Source: Rhizoclosmatium globosum
Taxonomy: Eukaryota > Chytridiomycota > Chytridiomycetes > Chytridiales > Chytriomycetaceae
Length of the DNA stretch: 30,677 bases
Direction of reading: 5' to 3'
NCBI GenBank assembly: GCA_002104985.1
Contig: MCGO01000338.1
Span: forward strand, 1-30,677
Positions 1 through 8,612 of the stretch are shown piece after piece. The notes beneath the pieces are model-generated. The model was given only the letters and a program-made list of their open reading frames with translations. It ran no database searches and was not told the origin of the DNA. A program made the translations under genes and the position numbers. How positions within the stretch are numbered: the first letter of the stretch is position 1; the number at the start of each line of letters is the position of its first letter.

Positions 1-524
1 CACCAGCAGGAGAACTCAACGCCATCTTCGACATGGTCGTTACAACGTTCATCAACCTACCAGAATCTGGAGCATTTTGCTTTCCCGTCTCGCGTGAAAT
101 TTTCCCTGACTATCATACACTGGTCAAGACGCCAATATCGTTAGAAGAAATTAAAACGGTAAGATTGTTGGGATCCTTGTTTTGATGCTGATCACAGTTT
201 TATAGAAATGCGCGAACGCGACATACAAGTCCGCCGAACAGTTCACTTCAGACATAACTCTCATTTACGAAAACTCAGCGCTTTATAATGGAGTGGATCA
301 TGCATTGACCAAGATTGCCCACCATTTTGTGACAAAAACTCACAAACAATTACTGCAATTCCACAGCGAGATTATGCGCTTGGAGACTGAGATTATGCAG
401 GCAGGAAGTTCATCGGTATTACTACTCATTGATTTGGCTTTTTAACTATTCGGCTTAACAGGTATTGCCTTCACAGCCAGTGCAATCCCCAGGTCAAGGT
501 GTGACTCTTTGTTGGATTTCTTAA
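1..524 (+). CDS. TAF1: TAF1-like TFIID subunit, C-terminal bromodomain (partial)
   Basis: This is the 3' end of a gene that begins before the window. Exons 1-158, 206-415 and 462-524 join in frame across two short GT-AG introns and end at TAA 522-524. The protein reads through a whole bromodomain: ZA loop with the FCFPVSREIFPDY region, then LVKTPISLEEIKT, the acetyl-lysine-binding Asn in ALYNG, and a long C helix ending LLQFHSEIMRLETEI. The order and wording (PDY, the P-x-S-L-E-E-I helix, YNG, T-K-I-A) fit the second bromodomain of animal TAF1 best, and only about 25 residues follow it. TAF1 is the scaffold of TFIID in the nucleus and reads acetylated histones. Another nuclear bromodomain protein is possible because the N-terminal part is not visible. 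Confidence 0.7.
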
Positions 525-545
525 GTTAGCTTCGTTTGATGACAC

Positions 546-594
546 AATAAATCGCAGTTGTTTTATCGCATCATAACGAGAATCAGAGTTTATT
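546..594. terminator. Facing poly(A) signals between TAF1-like gene and IFT27
   Basis: The gap 525-661 between two convergent stop codons holds AATAAA on the plus strand at 546-551 and AATAAA on the minus strand (TTTATT at 589-594). Each lies 20-70 bp beyond the stop of the gene it would serve. Nothing else is recognisable in the gap. Confidence 0.55.
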
Positions 595-661
595 GTGGTT
601 TACTTGTCAATTTTCGAGAATACCTTAATTGACGACTCGAAATGGTCTGTTGAGATAAAAA

Positions 662-1459
662 TTAGAGTGAAGAATGAGGAGACAACCGGTGAAGAATACC
701 GTAGAACCAGTTGGATAAGTAATAGAATGGCGCGTCGACTTCCTGGTTGTTCGCCTTAACAAGAGTATAAGTTTACACAGAATTTTTTAACCATCAGGCT
801 TACCGCTGAGCATTCGAAATACATAAGTTTGTTGGTTTTGCAAACTCTTCACCTTGTTGTGTGAAATAATTCGACGTGCATCAAGATCAATTTGTTGGCG
901 ACCAGAACACCTGTATTTGGCGGTCAGGAAGAAGGTTATAGAAGGTTGACGTACCATGCGTTCCTTTAGTAAGCCTAGTTCGCTTCGCCAATCTGAAGCC
1001 ATCGAGACGCGGATGCAAATGAGTCTGGGTTTGTCACATCGAATACTATGATGAAGACTGAGGCTCCTTCGCACTTCGAGAATCAAAAAGGATAATGAAA
1101 CAAACGATCGGAGGAAAGTATTTCTTACGTATTTAGTTGAATATTCAAGGAATACTTCGTGTCCAGCAATGTCATGTATGAAAAGCTCAACTGATGTGTT
1201 GCTGTCAGGAATATTAACGACCTTGACGCTAACTTCCGTGTTTAATGTCTGTCATAGTATGGTTTTTAGATAATAACTAACGCGAATGACACGTGATTAC
1301 CATCGTGTAGTTTTTGGGATACTGAGTTCCATCTGAGTGAAATACTTGACAAATGGCGCTTTTGCCGACACCCTGATTTCCGAGAACAATGCATTTACAT
1401 CTGAGGATAGTCTTTGTTCCAATGAGTGCGTTGCTACTCGCTGCAGCCAGAGTCTTCAT
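662..1459 (-). CDS. IFT27: IFT27, Rab-like small GTPase of the IFT-B complex
   Basis: IFT27 is a small GTPase that pairs with IFT25 in intraflagellar transport trains. Exons (descending) 1459-1301, 1248-1129, 1073-955, 910-804 and 754-662 are separated by introns of 44-55 nt. Visible motifs are the P-loop GNQGVGKS, then CQVFHSDG, the family stretch SVELFIHDIAGHE carrying the G3 D-x-x-G, and IVFDVTNPDSF. VLVANK-IDLDARR (G4) follows, then an ISNAQ-like G5, and the end APFYYLSNWFYG. The IFT27 match runs over almost the whole length. The frame breaks about five times after the G3 motif, each apparently by one missing base (near 985, 955, 897, 862 and the 804 splice site). A decayed gene is possible, but the same kind of break is seen across the window, so I favour sequence error. 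It starts 8-47 bp from the divergent TPR gene. Confidence 0.85.
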
Positions 1460-1473
1460 AATATGTTATGAAG
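1454..1473. promoter_or_regulatory. Perfect palindrome over divergent start codons
   Basis: CTTCATAATATGTTATGAAG has 8-bp arms around a 4-bp centre (TATG at 1462-1465). The left arm contains the IFT27 start codon on the minus strand and the right arm an ATG AAG that opens the TPR gene's frame on the plus strand. It could be a shared initiation or factor-binding site, or chance. Confidence 0.4.
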
Positions 1474-1506
1474 GTGTGTTTGAAACTGAGAAAAAAGCTG
1501 TCAAAA

Positions 1507-2004
1507 ATGTCAGTTGCTGCACTCCCAGAAGGCACCAAAGGCGACGAAGCTGGACGCGGCCAAAACTCATCTGAAGAGTGGCTTTTACTCAGAATCGGTG
1601 TTGTTCCACGGAACTCGTTGGGATGGTTTAGATGTGGGGTAGGATTCTACAACAAGAAAGAGTACACGAAAGCTATCGAATGCTTCGAAAAGAGTGTCGA
1701 GCTTGATCCTATGAATGTAGGTAGATTATATGAGTATTTTTGGACTCATTTGCGTCCTGTATAGTACAACGCATTCCAAATTATGGCTCGAGCGTGTATT
1801 GCTGTCAACAGTAAGCCCCATTCTGTCTCAAACATGAGTAACACGGCCTATTACAGGAAAAGACGACGCCATTGCTGCACTAAAACAATCTGTGATGCTT
1901 GACAACCCATCCGATTGGTACTTATCTATTCTCGTAATCATTCGAATCTGATTTGTATTATTTCCAGGCAACTACTCGTTGAATTGACGTCCAACACCGT
2001 ATGA
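1507..2004 (+). CDS. Small tetratricopeptide-repeat protein
   Basis: Exons 1507-1716, 1765-1810, 1857-1917 and 1968-2004 join in perfect frame to give a 117-residue protein ending at TGA 2002-2004. The body is two TPR units: one with GWFRCGVGFYNKKEYTKAIE and FEKSVELDP, and the next with AFQIMARACIAVNRKDDAI and ALKQSVMLD. The protein ends a dozen residues later with DWQLLVEL. TPRs bind partner proteins; I cannot name the family. A second in-frame ATG at 1468 would add 13 basic residues; I chose 1507 because the extra stretch is rich in Lys/Arg and unlike a TPR cap, but this is uncertain. The gene is divergent from IFT27 and convergent with the LENG1-like gene, with 25 bp between the stop codons. 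Confidence 0.7.
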
Positions 2005-2005
2005 T

Positions 2006-2026
2006 TTTATTGGGCTCAAGAATAAA
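2006..2026. terminator. Interleaved poly(A) signals of two convergent genes
   Basis: Minus-strand AATAAA (TTTATT 2006-2011) abuts the TPR stop codon, and plus-strand AATAAA (2021-2026) abuts the LENG1-like stop codon. If both are used, each 3' UTR must run into the other gene's coding sequence. Confidence 0.5.
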
Positions 2027-2029
2027 CTT

Positions 2030-2922
2030 TCATCTTCTCCTTGAGAGTTCAGGATTGAAAGCAGAATTATATCCCCTTGATCTTTCCATAGAATCTGGAG
2101 CAGGTTTTAACAATTCTTCGGCACGTTTCCGTTCGCGGGCCTCGCGTTCCATCCGTTCCTTCCTGAGTTCCTCCATCGATTTGCTCTTTGCCTCGTGTTT
2201 TGTATGGTTATGCTTCTTGGATTTATCCTTCTTTTATCCTTCTTAACTTCCTTTCCTTCCTTTTGAAGGCGTTCGGATCGATCAGCTGAGATGAATTTTG
2301 CTGCTGGGTCTTCCAAAAGCTCTGTCTTGAGTCTGTTGTGGATTGGAATTAGGAATTCACCAATTCCAGAGAACTTACTTCTTCACTCCCACTTTATCTT
2401 CCGAACTTTCCTTTGCATACCAAGGTATGTTGGACTCCATCCTTTCCAACTTCTTGGCCCAAATACATAGTGAACTGCTTCTCAAACTTCGCCTTCTCCT
2501 TCGCCTTTTCTTGCTCATGTTCGACATTGGATCCATCACGGTGCAATGCTTTCTGTGGCCGGTGTCAACAATTAAGATGTGCTAAGTTCCAAAGACAAAC
2601 TCACACCAGACTCCAGGTCACCAAACAGATTAAGATGCACGCCTGGTCGACCCGCTGATTCAAACTCTGGTTCTTTTGATTCCGAATCCTCGCGCGATCG
2701 TTTCTTGTCTGAACCTGCGCGAGAACGAAGGACGCCCAGCCGATACTCTTGGTCCTATCGTCTCTGTCAGAGCGCAGCGTTTACCCCAAACAACTACCGC
2801 TTTCACGGCCCGTCCTTTCTTTTCGTCGTCTTCCTGTTTCGCCTTTTCCTCGTCTTTGCGAACTCGCTCACGGTTCTTTTCGTTGTAAACGTGCCATGAC
2901 TTGTGCTTCAGAATGACAAGAC
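2030..2922 (-). CDS. LENG1: LENG1-like Cir_N domain protein
   Basis: LENG1 and related Cir_N proteins are charged nuclear proteins linked to spliceosomes and corepressors. The N-terminal signature ILKHKSWHVYNEKNRERVRK is clear just below 2915, followed by a Lys/Glu-rich helix, RPGVHLNLFGDLES, PWYAKESSED and a highly charged tail. It ends RGYNSAFNPELSRRR and stop 2030-2032; the YNSxFNPxL end is typical of the family. Introns lie at 2553-2604 (donor GTGAGT) and 2333-2378. Frame breaks occur within the Lys-rich part (near 2790-2720), near 2430 and near 2240 (an A-run). The first codon is unresolved: no ATG is in frame, and a Gly-rich stretch beyond a likely splice acceptor at 2923 may be the true start. 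The 5' side abuts the 3' end of the PECR-like gene. Confidence 0.7.
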
Positions 2923-3051
2923 CTGTCGATTGCTCTCAGAACTCTTTAGGTCTGCCTTGAGTTACAACCTCCTCCGCCCTGTGTTGTGCGTCAGATTCGC
3001 GAAATGATTGAAATGCAAGACAAACCATTTAAAGATCTTTATTTCCGCTCT

Positions 3052-4142
3052 TCACAGCTTTGCTTTCTTTGTATATTTATCCACAGCCCTTCAAACCCAG
3101 AAGGAATAGGATTTTGAAAGTACCCAGGCTGTCCAGTATACCACGAGTAATAGTGTCAAATCCAAATTCTGCCGGAATAACACAGTCGTCAGAATATGGA
3201 ATAAACGAGTCCTCCATTCCTTTCCGTAAATGAGCACCGCCTGTCACTTGAAGCGTCGTGCCAGTGATGTAGGATGAAGCCGGCGAAAGTAAGAACACGA
3301 TTGCAGCTGAGATTTCAGCTTCAGTTCCCAAACGACCAAGTGGATTCATATAATGGTTTCTACCGTCTGACGTCTATAAATTGGTTTGGCTTCGAATTCA
3401 CCATAAATGTCTGGCTGACTTACCTTATTTCATCAGAATAGTTGTTCATTCCATTCCCCAGAATCGTACCCGGCGCGACACAATTGACCCGTATACCCTG
3501 GTTTCCCCACTCTTGCGATAATGTCTTTGCTAAGTTTTCAACGCCAGCGCGAGCAGCCGCAGTGTGAGCCATGAAAAGCTTTCCATTCCGAACATCTGCA
3601 GTCACATTGACAATAGAAAGCGGACCATTTGTTGGCGAATGCATACTTTGAACCGCTTTAATTAGTTCCATGTTCCGTTGAGATTCAAGTCAATGACTGT
3701 TTTCCATCCATTCTCTGTGATGTTTTCTGCTGGTGCTGGGAACTATCGCGTTTTCAATCAGTTCTTCAATTTGTCTCAGAATACGTTACTTGTCCTCCGG
3801 CGTTGTTCACCAATCCGTGGAGGCATCCATGCTTTGCTGTGATGGCTTGTACGGCCTCCAACACAGCTTTCGCATTCCGAACATCCATCACAACATAATC
3901 ACAGCGCTGTCCTTCGATTGAGTTTATTTCTTGTTGGACTGCAATGAGTTTGGCCTCCTTTCGACCCGCGAGAATGACATGGGCTCCAAGTGATGCCAAC
4001 TCATGGGCAGTGCAGCGCCCAATCCCAGATCCGCCTATTCAACAGCGTTATCATTCAACGTTGCATTGTAGATGAGGTCACCTCCTGTTACTAGAATGCG
4101 CTTGTTTCGAAAAAGGCCATCGCGAAAAGCTGAGTGAAACAT
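3052..4142 (-). CDS. PECR: Peroxisomal trans-2-enoyl-CoA reductase (PECR-like SDR)
   Basis: PECR-type short-chain dehydrogenases reduce trans-2-enoyl-CoA with NADPH in peroxisomes. ATG is at 4142; introns are 4035-4081, 3743-3789 and 3374-3423. The Rossmann motif TGGGSGIG is created by splicing. Then come NNAGGQF, PAPAENITENGWK, IVNVTADVRNG and HTAAARAGVENLAKTLSQEW, RVNCVAPGTI and FLLSPASSYITG. The N-A-G-G-Q-F and A-A-R-A-G-V motifs fit PECR better than DECR2. Allowing single missing bases near 3680, 3350, 3124 and 3083, the protein ends KYTKKAKL at stop 3052-3054, and A-K-L is a type 1 peroxisomal signal like that of animal PECR. Without those corrections the frame ends in an unrelated hydrophobic tail. 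A poly(A) signal lies about 10 bp past the stop. Confidence 0.82.
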
Positions 4143-4262
4143 TCAACAAAGAATTATATTAAAAAGAAGAAGGTTACTGACTTAAGTACAATTTATTCAC
4201 ATCATATTGTACACTTATTCACAATTCTATATCAAATTATTCACCAGAGGCGCTCTAGATCT

Positions 4263-5187
4263 CTACTTCTGGAAAAGGGGAACAAACAGCCAAAGTAACT
4301 CGCGTGAGCCAAAATATTGATGACTGGTCACAGTGTCGGCACAGTTGTGTCTTCACCGTTGTTGTCACGTCGTTGCAAGTAACAAGTCTTCCCTTAGGGT
4401 TAATCCAGTATTCCGTAGATTCGTGACGGTAAAAGGCAGAAAGAGTGGCTGTAAGTTTGGATTTAGATCTCACATCCAAATTTCGAAAGAAACTTACCAA
4501 ATGAGCAACAATATCGTCGTTGTTCACGATTCTGGAAACCTCGGCAAAGTTGAACGATTTGAGGTAGGCAGTAAAAGCTGGGTTTCCGATTCTTGGTTGG
4601 CCCATATTGAAATGTGGACTTTGTCTCCGGTAATGAGTCCTCGCGAAGTGACGTCCATAGCAGCCAAAACAGAAACTGCAGCTCCAAGAGAGTGTCCAAC
4701 AAAGCTACGGTGTAGTCTGGGTGTTTCTTGACATAGTCAGCCAAGACTGGCTCCATTCTAGGTCTCAAAGCTTCCCATGTCTCCCAAAAGCCAGTGTGAA
4801 TTTTAACATTCGCTGGACTGTTTGGAAGTGGGATATGAGACTCAATCAAGTCCAAGTCAGCAATAAAATCAGGAATGCTTGCGCTTCCGCGAACCACAAA
4901 GATGATTGACTTCAAAGACGGACTGATGGCCACATAGCCTTGGTGGTTCCACCGGCAGATGGAGTGAATACGGCCCCAGTAGTATCAGAGACAGAACCGT
5001 CACGGCAAAGAGGGCAGACCAGTTGTTGATTGCACTCGCATCGGAGTAGTACGCAGAGAAAGCATAACGGGTGTACTTAGTGAAAGGTCAACCTTGTCTT
5101 GGGCGACGTAGGCAGTCTCTGAGCGGGACCACCAGCAAGTACGGAAGGCAATTGCCAGGACAAACAACAGTACGAAGGGAAGATCAT
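4263..5187 (-). CDS. Secreted class-3 (fungal type) lipase, copy 1
   Basis: A triacylglycerol lipase of the Rhizomucor type. The start ATG (5187) opens a hydrophobic leader, interrupted by frame breaks, ending about LAGGP, so secretion is likely. The mature part has AYVAQDKVDL, KYTRYAFSAYYSDASAINNW, YVAISPSLKSIIFVVRGSAS and ANVKIHTGFWETWE. The nucleophile motif GHSLGAA (about 4700) follows, then MGQPRIGNPAFTAYLKSFNF, VNNDDIVAHL with the acid residue, EYWINPKGRLVTC and NILAHASYFG, whose His matches the catalytic His of the family. The intron 4449-4497 follows HL. At least eight single-base frame breaks are needed, mostly in short homopolymers, and some are shared with copy 2. Either copy could be a pseudogene, but the complete triad argues for function. 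Confidence 0.8.
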
Positions 5188-5238
5188 TTTGTTTGCAGAC
5201 TTGTTTGTTTCTGTTTGTTTGCAATGCAATCTTTCAGG

Positions 5239-5251
5239 CCAATTTAATTGG
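5239..5251. promoter_or_regulatory. Palindromic CCAAT element in the divergent promoter
   Basis: CCAATTTAATTGG gives a CCAAT box on both strands 52 bp upstream of the lipase start. Copy 2 has a degraded version near 7055. Apart from this and the TATA box, the 5188-5600 stretch holds no gene I can see. Confidence 0.35.
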
Positions 5252-5508
5252 TCTGAAGAGGTCGCGTGACAAGGCTTGCATGACTGCTTGGTTTTTGTGA
5301 TAGCAAGCTTTTGGTGGGCCGTTTGCCTTCATTTGACGCTATAAACGTCGATACAACTACAAAGATATAATACGATTACGGCAATGAGGTTTACGACTGA
5401 ATTGAGTGAGTGCAACTGAAAATCTTGAGAAATGCAAAAGCCACCCAAAGCCCAAAACACGCCACCCGGTTTGTCCAGGGTTCCAGAGAGTCCCAGCCTA
5501 CGGCTTCT

Positions 5509-5516
5509 TATATAAG
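5509..5516 (+). promoter_or_regulatory. TATA box (TATATAAG)
   Basis: TATATAAG lies 85 bp before the ATG at 5601. The duplicated block has TATATTAAG at 7316-7324 at the matching place, with an equivalent ATG downstream. Conservation of the element, its spacing and the ATG suggests a plus-strand promoter duplicated together with the lipase. Confidence 0.45.
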
Positions 5517-5600
5517 GCGTGCAAATAATCTACTCTTCCCGTCATTATAGTCACAAAACCCAAAACAGGAATAAACTCGATTTCTCATCATCAACTCTTG

Positions 5601-5990
5601 ATGCATCGGCTTGACGAAACACATTCACATGGGGCAACGAAAGAATTGCAAAAATTCAGGGATGTGCTCATGGGTCACAGCGAAATGTGCGAGGTTTTGA
5701 GCCACATTGACACCATTACGTGATGCTCAAAGCCTTCAAAGCAATTCAGACAGAGTGAGCCTCCTGCATTCATTTTTTGGGTTTATTAGTCTGCACAGCT
5801 GAAATCTTGGATGATTTACTATGAGACTGTTGGATGATACACGAAATGAATTGATTCAAGTTTGTGTCAACGTCAATTCGAAGGGAGAAACTCGCTTTAA
5901 AAGAGAGGAAAATCATTTAAGTGAGAACTATGTCAGGACCGACAGTTGTCAAGGGATTGTCAGCGCGAAGGAGAACAGACGAGGAGACAG
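5601..5990 (+). CDS. Doubtful short gene between the lipase copies
   Basis: An ATG 85 bp after the TATA box opens 40 codons beginning MHRLDETHSHGATKELQKF and ending at TGA 5721. Reading on in the next frame gives a helical stretch (VMLKAFKAIQTE), then a GT-AG-like gap. A further open stretch (5821-6009) begins MRLLDDTRNELIQVCVN. The composition looks coding and coiled-coil-like, and no domain is recognised. In the second block the same ATG opens only about 23 codons with matching residues (LM-RL--TH, QKF-D) before a stop. It could be the 5' exons of a lost gene, a small gene with a sequencing error, or chance. Confidence 0.3.
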
Positions 5991-6003
5991 ACGAAGGTTA
6001 CGG

Positions 6004-7480
6004 ACTTAAATACAAGTTTATTCACATCATATTGTACACTTATTCACAATTCTATATCAAATGATTCAGGCAAAGCGGTCTGATTCTCTACTTCTGGAAA
6101 AGGGGAACAAACAAGCCAAAGTAACTGGCATGGGCCAAAATATTGAGGTGACTGGTCACAGTGTCAGCACAGTTAGTGTCTTCACCGTTGTTGTTAACGT
6201 CGTTGCAAGTAACAAGTCTACCGCTGGGATTAATCCAGTATTCAGTAGATTCGTGCCGGTAAAAGGCAGAAAGAGTGGCTAAAGTTTGATTAGTCTCACA
6301 TCCAAATTTCGAAAGAAACTTACCAAATGAGCAACAATATCATCGTTGTTCACGATTCTGGAAACTTCAGCAAAATTGAATGATTTGAGGTAGGCAGTAA
6401 AGCTGGGTTTCCGATTCTTGGTTGGCCCATATTATAATGTGACTTGTTCCGGTAATGAGTCCTCGTGAAGTGACGTCCATAGCAGCCAAACAGAGACTGC
6501 AGCTCCAAGAGAGTGCCAACAAAACTGACCGAGTAGTCGGGTGTTTCTTGACATATCAGCCAAGACTGGCTCCATTCTAGGTCTCAAAGCTTCCCATGTC
6601 TCCCAGAAACCAGTGTGGATCTTGACATTTGCTGGACTGTTTGGAAGTTGGATACCTGACTCAATCAAGTTCAAGTCGGCGACAAAGTCAGCAATGCTTG
6701 CGCTCCCACGGACAACAAAGATGATTGACTTCAAAGACGGACTGATGGCCACATAGCCTTGGTAGTTCCACCGGCAGATGGAGTGAATACGGCCCCAGTA
6801 GTATCAGAGACAGAACCGTCACGGCAAAGAGGGCAGACCAGTTGTTGATTGCACTCGCATCGGAGTAGTACGCAGAGAAAGCATAACGGGTGTACTTTGT
6901 ATAAAGGTCAACCTTGTCTTGGGCGACATACGCAGTACTTGGTCCGCCTGCAAAACGGCTTGGGCAAGAGTTACGACAGATAGCAAGTAGGCAGGGAAGA
7001 TCATGTTGTTTGAGGATTGTTTTTTTTTCAAATGCTCACATTCTTCCAAGACAATTTAATCTGTCCAGAGGGTCGCGTGACAAGGCTTGTGGACTGCTTG
7101 GTTTTGATATCCATAATTTATGTGAGTCCCTTCTCTTCTGTTAACACTAATGACATTATTTTAAGCAGTGAGAATACAATCAATACACGTAATGAGTTTT
7201 GGCGATGGTTTGGTGGTAATGACTGAAAATCTTGAGAAATATGAAAGCCACCCAAAAGCCCATATACTTACCACCCTGTTATCTAGGGTTCCTGAGAGCC
7301 CAGACTGCGGCTTCGTATATTAAGAACACAGGAAGAACTTTTGCATGCAGGGAAGTCCCTGACAATATAACAGAACCAAAAAACGAATTTCTCATCATCA
7401 CATCTGATGGAACGGCTTACCGGAACACATGGGATTGCATCACAAAAATTCAAGGATATTGCACATGGGGGATAACGAAC
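6004..7480. repeat. Tandem duplication, copy 2 (lipase plus divergent promoter)
   Basis: Direct repeat of 4182-5690, separated from it by about 310 bp. The left edge lies at CTTAAATACAAGTTTATTCA, matching CTTAAGTACAATTTATTCA of copy 1. The right edge fades at about 7480, within the leader of the enoyl-CoA hydratase gene, so the hydratase now uses or overlaps a promoter whose original partner is the doubtful gene at 5601. Confidence 0.85.
6088..7004 (-). CDS. Secreted class-3 (fungal type) lipase, copy 2
   Basis: Paralogue of the 4263-5187 gene. ATG 7004 starts a clean signal peptide, MIFPAYLLSVVTLAQAV, followed by FAGGPSTAYVAQDK after one missing base. KYTRYAFSAYYSDASA, YVAISPSLKSIIFVVRGSAS, IHTGFWETWEALRPRMEP and GHSLGAAVSV (one base short) follow. 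The DD-IVAHL acid motif region, an intron at 6279-6323 and EYWINP come next, then VTSHLNILAHASYFGLFVPL ahead of QK and stop TAG 6088-6090. This end supplies the catalytic His and shows where copy 1 should end. Frame breaks near 6550, 6510, 6440 and others are present; several around 6750-6870 are identical to copy 1, as expected from either inheritance or a context-dependent sequencing error. Confidence 0.8.
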
Positions 7481-7503
7481 AGACAAGTCTTTTGAGCACG
7501 TCG

Positions 7504-8425
7504 ATGGCATTACTTTTTGAGGAGACATTCTGGCAAAATGTCCAGAAGCCGATTGAAACCGAGAGGCATGGTCACGTACTAATCGTTTGGATTTGTCGCC
7601 CTCATCGAAATGCTGTCGACCGAGAAACTGCGAGACTGTTAGAAGCTGCGTTTGTTGAATTTGAACGAGATGAATCGATGCGAGTTGCGATCTTGACAGG
7701 TCGAGGTGGAGTGTTTTGTGCCGGTGCCGATCTGAAGGGGGTTGTTGGTGTTCAAGGAGAGGCGAACATTGTGAGTGAGGACATGAACGAGGCTGGACCG
7801 ATGGGTGTGTGGATTCGTGGTTTAATCAACACTATTAACAACATTCTGAACAAAGGCCCAACGCGCCTCCGTCTGACTAAGCCGGTGATCGCAGCGATCG
7901 AGGGCTTCGCAGTGGCCGGCGGACTTGAACTTGCGATTTGGTGCGACTTGCGTGTTGCGTCCGAGGCCGCGACTCTCGGCGTCTTTTGCCGAATGCGCGG
8001 GGTTCCGTTGATTGACGGCGGAACAGTCCGACTGCCGCCGTTGATTGGCCTGTCAAATGCGATGGATCTGGTCTTGACGGGTCGGTCCGTGTCGGCTACA
8101 GAGGCAAAGGGAATGGGGCTCGTGAATTGGGTCGTGCCAGAAGGACTCGCTTGTCAAAAGCACTGGATGTGGCCCAGCTGATCGCACCCATCCGCAGACA
8201 TGTATGCGTAATGACAGACTCTCCATGCTGGATTCAGTGTATCGCGGGAGCTGGTTAAATGGCAATAGTAAAACTCACAAGTCCGAAAGTTCAAAAGGAA
8301 TATTTAACGTAAGAGGTGCAGAACGCGATGCCATGCAACAAGAGTTGCTGTACGGCATTCAAAGTATGAGAATCCCTGAATTTGGCGATGCCATCAAGCT
8401 CTTCCTGAATAAATCGAAGTTATGA
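7504..8425 (+). CDS. Peroxisomal enoyl-CoA hydratase/isomerase family protein
   Basis: Crotonase-fold enzyme that would hydrate trans-2-enoyl-CoA in beta-oxidation. It shows RPHRNAVDRETARLLEAAF, the oxyanion-hole motif GRGGVFCAGADLKGV, and KPVIAAIEGFAVAGGLELA with the second oxyanion Gly. Further on it has GVPLIDGGTVRLPPLIG, GRSVSATEAKGMGLVNWVVP and, after two missing bases near 8147 and 8190, AHPQTCMRNDR. The GGLELA and GVPLIDGG pattern resembles crotonase-family members seen in fungi and bacteria. The end is FLNKSKL and stop TGA 8423-8425, so SKL is a type 1 peroxisomal signal. The start at 7504 (MALLFEETFW) is chosen because upstream in-frame ATGs (7465, 7429) lie in duplicated leader sequence. 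A decayed second copy sits at 10556-10679. Confidence 0.82.
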
Positions 8426-8475
8426 AACCATTTCTCAGAATACATATTTATCAAGGAATGCAATTATGCAGCAGT

Positions 8476-8612
8476 TTATTGATCAGCAGACAATTTAAAT
8501 ACATCTTTCTCGACTAATTGATATCCATTGTTGAATGTAAGAGCACCTTGTTCCTTTTTTCCGTCTACTTTGACTTTGGTCACACCAATCCAGTTGGCTT
8601 TGCACATGACAA
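8476..8612 (-). pseudogene. 3'-end fragment of the formyltransferase gene
   Basis: The last roughly 45 codons of MTFMT are present in frame (NWIGVTKVKVDGKKEQGAL, then FNNGYQLVEKDVFKLSADQ) with the same stop-within-AATAAA arrangement as the intact gene at 10733. Upstream coding sequence is missing and replaced by CCDC13 DNA, so it cannot make the enzyme. A few substitutions (Val-Asp for Val-Glu, Thr for Ala) separate the copies. Confidence 0.85.

Larger units (their letters stand above)
4182..5690. repeat. Tandem duplication, copy 1 (lipase plus divergent promoter)
   Basis: This 1.5-kb block is repeated in direct orientation at 6004-7480. Similarity starts in the lipase 3' flank (shared CATATTGTACACTTATTC) and runs through the coding region. 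It continues through the shared upstream region (GTCGCGTGACAAGGCTTG, then CTGAAAATCTTGAGAAAT) past a TATA box into the first codons of the candidate gene at 5601. Similarity is highest in the lipase N-terminal third and falls off in the flanks. Confidence 0.85.
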
